NCBI RefSeq assembly: GCF_900115065.1
Contig: NZ_FOVE01000005.1
Span: 122,011-186,010, forward strand
DNA from: Formivibrio citricus
GTDB lineage: Bacteria; Pseudomonadota; Gammaproteobacteria; Burkholderiales; Chitinibacteraceae
DNA length: 64,000 bases
Reading direction: 5' to 3'
Below, piece after piece: positions 58,805 through 64,000 of the stretch; within the stretch, counting starts at the first letter, position 1; the number at the start of each line of letters is the position of its first letter. The translations under genes were made by a program, and so were the position numbers. The notes under the pieces were generated by a model. It was not told the DNA's origin, did no database searches, and saw only the letters and a list, made by a program, of their open reading frames with translations.

Positions 58805-59170
58805 ATGAAAACAGTAATGCTGGTAGACGATTCAACCACTGTCCTGCTTTCAATTTCAGCAATACTTCAGAAAGCAGGTTATTCAACCAAACAAGCCAGC
58901 AATGCGGAAGCGGCCATGGCCGAGTTCAACAAGGGCTTCAAACCGGATCTGCTGATCACCGACTTGCACATGCCCGGAATGAACGGCATCGAGTTCATCA
59001 AATGTGTGCGCAAGTTGCCTACGCACAAATTCATGCCGATTCTTTTCCTCACCACCGAATCTCACCAGGAAAAACGCATGGAAGCCAAGGCCGCCGGTGC
59101 CTCCGGCTGGTTGGTCAAGCCCGTCCAGGCCGATGCATTGCTGCAAACGCTTGGTGTAGTCCTGCGCTAG
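58805..59170 (+). CDS. CheY-like response regulator
   Basis: The 121-residue single receiver domain has the acid pocket D8/D9, phospho-acceptor D53 (LITDLHMPG), T83/T84 and K105 (VKPV). It lacks an output domain, so it acts by protein contact, such as with the flagellar motor or CheA, or as a phosphate sink. It opens the chemosensory cluster and is 11 bases before the short MCP. Confidence 0.9.
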   Translation: MKTVMLVDDSTTVLLSISAILQKAGYSTKQASNAEAAMAEFNKGFKPDLLITDLHMPGMNGIEFIKCVRKLPTHKFMPILFLTTESHQEKRMEAKAAGASGWLVKPVQADALLQTLGVVLR

Positions 59171-59181
59171 GGAGATCAACG

Positions 59182-60423
59182 ATGATACCCCGCGCTGATT
59201 TGCACAAACATCTGCTTTTTACGACCGTCGGCGCGAGCGCCATTTGTGGCCTGATAGCCTCTCTTCACTGGATGCTGCCGCAAGATGTTGGCATGCCCGG
59301 TACCTTATTGGGTTGGGGCATGCTGTGGGTATCGCTGTTTGTTGCGGGGAAAGTGCTGGGCGTATGCGTTCGCCGTTTTGAGCTATGGGTCCCGGAAAAA
59401 CACGTCCACGCCGCAAACCACAAGGATTCATGCGAAGAAATTGTCAGGGTGGTCATCGACGATCTGCGCAGGATTTCCGAATTGCGCAAGCTATTGCAAG
59501 GTCACCTGTTACAAATCAACAGCGACGGAGAAACCGAGGCCACCGCGCTGATCGAAAACCTAAAACGCATGGATGAACAGAACCAGCATCTGGCAGAAGA
59601 CTTCAAAGGAGTGAGCGCCACGGTTCACGAAATGATGAAGGATTGGGATAACCAGCAGGACGGCAACCAGCGCACGCTGGGACGTTTCTGGAAATACGCA
59701 GCCTCGCGCCACGAGATCAATGAAAAGCAGCTCACCAGCGTACAACAGGTCACCGAAGAAGCGCGCCAGCTCAACAACCTGACAGGGCTCATTCGTGCGA
59801 TCGCCAAAGAAACCAACATGCTGGCATTGAATGCCGCCATCGAAGCCGCCCGCGCAGGGGAAGCCGGACGCGGTTTTGCCGTGGTAGCTGACGAAGTGCG
59901 CAAACTTTCCGAACAAAGCGCCAAAGCAGCACAGGAAATCGAAACCGGCATCACCCGCGTAGCCACCTCCATAGAAACGCAACTGGGCAACAGCATCGAT
60001 CAGGAGCGCGCGGCCCAGGAACAGGACACCCTCACCAAGCTGGTCAACCAGATGGTGCAAATGGACACCAGCCGTTCCGACCTGATTTCCCAGTTGAACA
60101 ACGTCGTATCCAAGATGGAAACCCATCAGGACACGCAATCGTCCCAGATCATCACCCTGCTCTCCAGCATCCAGTTCCAGGATGTCATCCGCCAGCAAGT
60201 CGAGCTGGTCGATTCCGGGCTGGAAGAACTCAACCAGCACCTGCAGGAACTGGCCAATCTACTGGCTGATCCGGCATCGCTGCTTTCCGAGCGCCAGGCA
60301 TTGAGCGACCGGATCGATAAACTACTGAAGCACTATGTCATGGACAGCCAGCGCAAAGTACATGGCGAGGTTTCCGGAAAGACCACAGCAACAAACAGTG
60401 CTCCCAGCATAGAGCTTTTCTGA
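59182..60423 (+). CDS. Short methyl-accepting chemotaxis protein-like receptor
   Basis: The 413-residue protein has two hydrophobic segments near 10-30 and 40-62 with almost no periplasmic loop, then a long helical part. The signalling hairpin tip is [39 protein letters not shown], near-consensus. The C-terminal region has [17 protein letters not shown], common in this kind of MCP. No HAMP or ligand domain is visible. Position between CheY and STAS/CheA implies it feeds CheA. It might sense membrane or internal cues. Confidence 0.85.
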   Translation: MIPRADLHKHLLFTTVGASAICGLIASLHWMLPQDVGMPGTLLGWGMLWVSLFVAGKVLGVCVRRFELWVPEKHVHAANHKDSCEEIVRVVIDDLRRISELRKLLQGHLLQINSDGETEATALIENLKRMDEQNQHLAEDFKGVSATVHEMMKDWDNQQDGNQRTLGRFWKYAASRHEINEKQLTSVQQVTEEARQLNNLTGLIRAIAKETNMLALNAAIEAARAGEAGRGFAVVADEVRKLSEQSAKAAQEIETGITRVATSIETQLGNSIDQERAAQEQDTLTKLVNQMVQMDTSRSDLISQLNNVVSKMETHQDTQSSQIITLLSSIQFQDVIRQQVELVDSGLEELNQHLQELANLLADPASLLSERQALSDRIDKLLKHYVMDSQRKVHGEVSGKTTATNSAPSIELF

Positions 60424-60443
60424 GTGAGCAAAGAGGATTGGTC

Positions 60444-60755
60444 ATGTCTGAACTTGTCCCGGAATATCCACTGACCGGCGACCTGACGATTTACCAGGTA
60501 GCCGAACTCAAACCACGCCTGGAAAACTGGCTGCAGCAAGCCGACCCCCGCCTGGAAATCGATCTGGCCGGCATCGAAAACATTGATTCCGCCGGACTGC
60601 AGTTGCTTGCGCTGCTCAAACAGGAAAGCCTCGCTCAGGGCAAAACCCTGTGCCTGCGCAATCACTCGCCTGCGGTACAACATTTATACGAAAAGCTCAA
60701 TGTCGCGGCCTTCTTTGGAGACCCGCTGGTTCTTTCTGCGCAGGGGGAAAAGTAA
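60444..60755 (+). CDS. Stand-alone STAS domain protein
   Basis: The 103-residue anti-sigma-antagonist-like protein has LTGDLTIYQVAELK and the phosphorylatable Ser S49 in ENIDSAGLQLLALLKQ. STAS proteins bind kinases or other partners and act as phospho-switches. Its stop directly precedes the cheA ATG with no gap (TAA-ATG), so synthesis is tightly linked. In some alternative chemosensory clusters a STAS protein tunes CheA. Confidence 0.85.
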   Translation: MSELVPEYPLTGDLTIYQVAELKPRLENWLQQADPRLEIDLAGIENIDSAGLQLLALLKQESLAQGKTLCLRNHSPAVQHLYEKLNVAAFFGDPLVLSAQGEK

Positions 60756-62906
60756 ATGGATGCGCTTCAGGAAGCATTCGTCACCGAGGTCCGCGAACTG
60801 ATCGCGCAAATGGAAGACGGCCTGATGGCGCTGGAAAAATCGCCTTCGGACGAATTGCTGCACGCAGTCTTTCGCAGCGCGCACACGATCAAGGGTGCTG
60901 CAGCTACAGTCAACTGTTCCAGTATCGCCAACTTCACCCATGTCCTGGAAAACACGCTGGACTCCCTGCGCCAGCATCTGCGCGCGCTGGAACCCGGCTT
61001 GATTGAATCGCTACTGGCCTCTGTCGATCACTTGCGCTTACTGGTGGACCTTTTTGCCAATGGTAATGACGAACTGCGCGACGACATGGTCAACACCCAA
61101 AGCAGTTTGCTCGCCCAGTTAGAGCGCAGCGAAGTATCCTGCACTCAAACTGTTCCCAGAGAAGGCCGGGACTGCTGGCATCTCTCAGTACGGCTCAACC
61201 GTGATCTCTATCGACAAGGGCAAGACCCGCTGGTCCTGCTGGAAGCTCTTGGCGAGATCGGCCATATCCTGCGTATCGATACCATCCTCGACGGGCTCCC
61301 GTCGCTGTATGAAGCCGACCCGGAAGACTGCCTGTTTGGCTTTGAGATCCAGTTTGCCAGCGACTGCAGCAAAGCGCAGATTGAGCAAATCTTCATGTTC
61401 GCTACCGACGAAGGCTTCCTGCGCCTCATCCCGCCTAACGCCCACACCGAGGAATACCTTGAACTGATCCGGACCATGCCGGACAACCCGATGCGCTTGG
61501 GCGAAATTTTGCTCAAGGCCGGAGCCATCACGGAAGCTGAACTTCATGCCGGCTTGGCAGAGCAACAGGAATGCAAGGATGCCCCCCTCGGCGAGGTGCT
61601 GGTAGCCAAGGGTTCCGCTACGCCGACAGTCATCGCTGCCGCGGTCGAACAGCAGCAAGCGGTACGCGAACGCATGAACAAGGAATCGCGCCTGATCAAG
61701 GTACCGGCAGAAAAACTGGATTATCTGATCAATCTGGTCGGCGAGCTGGTGATATCCAGCGCAGGCACACACATGATCGCCACCGCCTGCGGACAGCGCG
61801 CCATCCTTGAATCTCTGCAGGGATTAAGCCGCCTGACCGAAGCTATCCGCGATTCAGCGCTGCAATTGCGCATGGTACCGATTGGAGAATTATTCAATCG
61901 CTATCAGCGGGTCGTTCGCGACAACGCCCGCGAATTGGGTAAAAAGATTGAATTTGTCACCGATGGCGCCGAAACCGAACTCGACAAATCGCTGGTAGAA
62001 AAACTGGCCGACCCTTTGATGCATCTCGTGCGCAATGCCATTGACCACGGCATCGAAGCCGTCGAGGCCCGCAAGGCAGCAGGCAAGCCAGAAACCGGCA
62101 CGTTGAGCCTGCTGGCCTGGCACGATTCCGGCAACGTCTGGATCGAAGTAGGCGATGACGGGCGCGGCCTCAATACCGAGCGCATCCGCCAAAAAGCCAT
62201 CGCCAATGGTCTGATCAACGAAGACACCTACCTGAGCGATGCCGAGACGCTGAACCTGATCTTCGAACCCGGCTTCTCCACGGCGGAAGAAGTAACCTCG
62301 CTCTCAGGGCGCGGCGTGGGCATGGATGTGGTTCGCCGTGCGATCAAAAGCCTGCGCGGCGACATCCACATCGTCAACCGCCCCGGGCTCGGGGCCTCCT
62401 TCCGCATTCGCCTGCCGCTCACACTGGCCATCATCGACGGCTTCCTGCTGAAGATCGGCAAGCACGGTTTTGTTGCACCGCTGGACACGGTCCAGGAATG
62501 CCTGGAATGGCAGGAATCGAACCGGATTCCCGGCAGCGACTGCATGAAGCTGCGAGGGGAAGCGCTACCTTGCGTACGGCTGGGCGAGCTTTTTGGTCTG
62601 GAAACACCCCCAGCCAAACGGGAAAATGTGATCGTCGTCAACACGGAAAATGGTCGCCTCGGTCTGATCGTCGATCAGCTCGCCGGGCAATGCCAGACCG
62701 TGGTCAAGCCGCTTGGCGAATTGTTCAGACCACTCAAGGGCATTGCCGGTTCGACCATACTGGGCAACGGAGAGGTTGCGCTGATCATCGACCTGCAAGG
62801 GCTGATGGAGCTGCAGCAACTACGTGCGGCCGGTGCCTCGGCCAGACAAATTAACCTGCTCTCGCTGAGTACTGAAAACACGGCTTCGGCCAAAATCGCA
62901 TCATGA
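60756..62906 (+). CDS. cheA: Chemotaxis-type histidine kinase CheA with MshEN-like insert
   Basis: The 716-residue kinase has an N-terminal HPt domain with H43 (RSAHTIKG), a P2-like domain about 138-228, an extra module about 245-300, the dimerisation helices (about 310-372), the ATPase with N-box HLVRNAIDHG and G boxes (VGDDGRGLN, GRGVGMDVV), and a C-terminal CheW domain. The extra module has RLGEILLKAGAITEAELHAG from R247 to Q270 and a second, weaker copy P277-Q300. Both match the two 24-residue motifs of the MshEN cyclic-di-GMP-binding domain. The kinase core appears intact. Confidence 0.88.
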   Translation: MDALQEAFVTEVRELIAQMEDGLMALEKSPSDELLHAVFRSAHTIKGAAATVNCSSIANFTHVLENTLDSLRQHLRALEPGLIESLLASVDHLRLLVDLFANGNDELRDDMVNTQSSLLAQLERSEVSCTQTVPREGRDCWHLSVRLNRDLYRQGQDPLVLLEALGEIGHILRIDTILDGLPSLYEADPEDCLFGFEIQFASDCSKAQIEQIFMFATDEGFLRLIPPNAHTEEYLELIRTMPDNPMRLGEILLKAGAITEAELHAGLAEQQECKDAPLGEVLVAKGSATPTVIAAAVEQQQAVRERMNKESRLIKVPAEKLDYLINLVGELVISSAGTHMIATACGQRAILESLQGLSRLTEAIRDSALQLRMVPIGELFNRYQRVVRDNARELGKKIEFVTDGAETELDKSLVEKLADPLMHLVRNAIDHGIEAVEARKAAGKPETGTLSLLAWHDSGNVWIEVGDDGRGLNTERIRQKAIANGLINEDTYLSDAETLNLIFEPGFSTAEEVTSLSGRGVGMDVVRRAIKSLRGDIHIVNRPGLGASFRIRLPLTLAIIDGFLLKIGKHGFVAPLDTVQECLEWQESNRIPGSDCMKLRGEALPCVRLGELFGLETPPAKRENVIVVNTENGRLGLIVDQLAGQCQTVVKPLGELFRPLKGIAGSTILGNGEVALIIDLQGLMELQQLRAAGASARQINLLSLSTENTASAKIAS

Positions 62907-62967
62907 AACAACATCCCCATCCATGAAATTGCCCGACAGGACAAGCCAATTTTCGAGGGAAATAAAA

Positions 62968-64000
62968 ATGAAACTGACTTTAGCCCAACGCCTGATGGCC
63001 ATTATTCTCAGCTCCGTTGCTGTCTTGATCGTAGTTGGGTTAGTGGGGGTATTCCAGACCAGATCAGTGGCCAACAACCTCGAATACATCAATAGCAAGA
63101 CTTTGCCCGGCGTTGCCGCGCTCAACGAAGCTGAAACGTCTTACCTGCGTCTACGTTTCTTGGCGGTACGGACATTGAACATCACCGATCCTGCCCAGCT
63201 CGCACAGGAAGACAAAAAGATCAAGGCCGCACAAGCCAGCATGGAAAAAGCGTTTGCCCTGTACGAAAAGGACTTCATCAAGGACGAAACCGACAAACAA
63301 CTCATGGCCGCAGACAAAGCCAGTCTTCAGGTCTATATGCAGGCCCTGAACAAATTCATGCATCACATGCAACGCCGGGAAACAGAGAAAGCCGTCGAGG
63401 TCAGCCTGAAAGAAGCCGCACCCGCCAACGCAAAATTCCAGGCGGCCTTCGATGCCCACGTCGAATACAACAAGAAACTGACCGGCGAGCTGCAAAAATC
63501 ATCTGCCGAAGCTGCACGCCGCGGCATGATGATTTCCTGGGTACTCATCGTTCTGGGGGCGGTTGGCACGATTCTGTTCGGCATCATCCTTGCACGCAGC
63601 GTCCTGCGCCAGATCGGGGGCGAACCAGACGCAGTGATGAAGGCGGCCAACGAGATCGCCAGCGGCAACCTCTCCGTCAACATGGACCTCAAGGCCGGCG
63701 ACCAGACCAGCGTCGTCGCCGCCATGCAACGTGTCATCCTCGCCGTCCGCGCCATGGCTGAAGACGCCAACCGTCTGGTGGAATCTGCGCTGCAAGGCAG
63801 GCTCTCCGTACGCGCCGACGTTTCCCGCCATCAGGGCGACTATCGCAAGGTCATCGAAGGCGTGAACCAGACACTCGATGCCGTCATCGGTCCGCTCAAC
63901 GCCGCCGCCGACCATATCGCCCGCATCGCCGCCGGCAACCTGCCTCCCCGGATCACCGAGGAATACCGTGGCGATTTCAATGCCCTCAAGCAGAACATCA
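62968..64000 (+). CDS. Methyl-accepting chemotaxis protein (partial)
   Basis: The gene runs past the window edge; 344 codons are visible. TM1 is about 10-30, a periplasmic four-helix bundle about 35-190 (4HB_MCP-like, with LPGVAALNEAE), TM2 about 190-212 and HAMP-like sequence after. The last part has repeated LNAAADHIARIAAGNLPPRI-type stretches, as in MCPs with several HAMP units. The signalling hairpin is beyond the edge. A GAGGG site lies before the ATG at 62968. It continues the CheA operon. Confidence 0.85.
   Translation, partial: MKLTLAQRLMAIILSSVAVLIVVGLVGVFQTRSVANNLEYINSKTLPGVAALNEAETSYLRLRFLAVRTLNITDPAQLAQEDKKIKAAQASMEKAFALYEKDFIKDETDKQLMAADKASLQVYMQALNKFMHHMQRRETEKAVEVSLKEAAPANAKFQAAFDAHVEYNKKLTGELQKSSAEAARRGMMISWVLIVLGAVGTILFGIILARSVLRQIGGEPDAVMKAANEIASGNLSVNMDLKAGDQTSVVAAMQRVILAVRAMAEDANRLVESALQGRLSVRADVSRHQGDYRKVIEGVNQTLDAVIGPLNAAADHIARIAAGNLPPRITEEYRGDFNALKQNI

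Overview
The window is chromosomal DNA of a Gram-negative, GC-rich betaproteobacterium, most like the Rhodocyclales/Nitrosomonadales. This rests on gene content and order: pyrG-kdsA-eno, ybhP-clsB, trpE-G-D-C, scpA-scpB, suf genes, an Fnr with hemN, and KDO synthesis for lipopolysaccharide. The genus cannot be fixed from sequence alone. I found no tRNA, rRNA, CRISPR array, prophage or intact insertion sequence. Genes are dense and mostly housekeeping. Small repeats and foldback elements occupy many of the longer gaps.

Layout. 1-6.5 kb: the N-terminal part of an RhlE-type helicase, suhB, trmJ, a 315 bp MITE-like element, then a leftward block of clsB, a YbhP-like phosphodiesterase, nudB and a membrane metallophosphoesterase. 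6.7-9.4 kb: a malate/lactate dehydrogenase-family enzyme with an odd specificity loop, followed by sufS and sufE. 9.5-13.9 kb: divergent HD-GYP and HDOD proteins, an MFS exporter and an Smr protein. 14.2-16.4 kb: dapC and dapD (lysine/peptidoglycan). 16.7-21.8 kb: a trp operon with promoter, a 17-codon Trp-rich leader, trpE, an inserted GxxExxY gene, trpG, trpD, a small AT-rich membrane ORF on the other strand, and trpC. 21.9-28.2 kb: a RibD/DHFR-like reductase, folA, a VOC protein, scpB, scpA, apbC, psiF and a SulP transporter. 28.3-36.8 kb: a degenerate GDPD-like protein, two cyclic-di-GMP enzymes, a bacteriohemerythrin, tex and a half-length TSUP protein. 36.9-43.9 kb: small metabolic and regulatory genes (WbuC-like cupin, Imm33-like protein, Lrp regulator with divergent racemase, YaiI, BaiN-like flavoprotein, YhcH-like, YecH-like, cytochrome b562-like, dbpA). 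44.1-50.1 kb: yheS, eno, kdsA, pyrG. 50.2-55.6 kb: thpR, small genes, dps, a Y-family polymerase behind an SOS-like palindrome, dusC and a MazG-like protein. 55.6-57.9 kb: divergent hemN and fnr sharing an FNR box. 57.9 kb to the end: a chemosensory operon of an unknown protein, CheY, a short MCP, a STAS protein, CheA and another MCP that runs off the window.

Common themes are cyclic-di-GMP and signal output (GGDEF-EAL, CHASE-GGDEF, HD-GYP, and a CheA carrying an MshEN-like cyclic-di-GMP-binding motif pair), control by oxygen and redox (Fnr, hemN, hemerythrin, SUF), and tryptophan synthesis under apparent leader-peptide control. The points most worth following are the MshEN-like domain inside CheA, the trp leader peptide, the GxxExxY gene bracketed by inverted repeats that also occur elsewhere without a gene, and two foldback/MITE-type repeat families.
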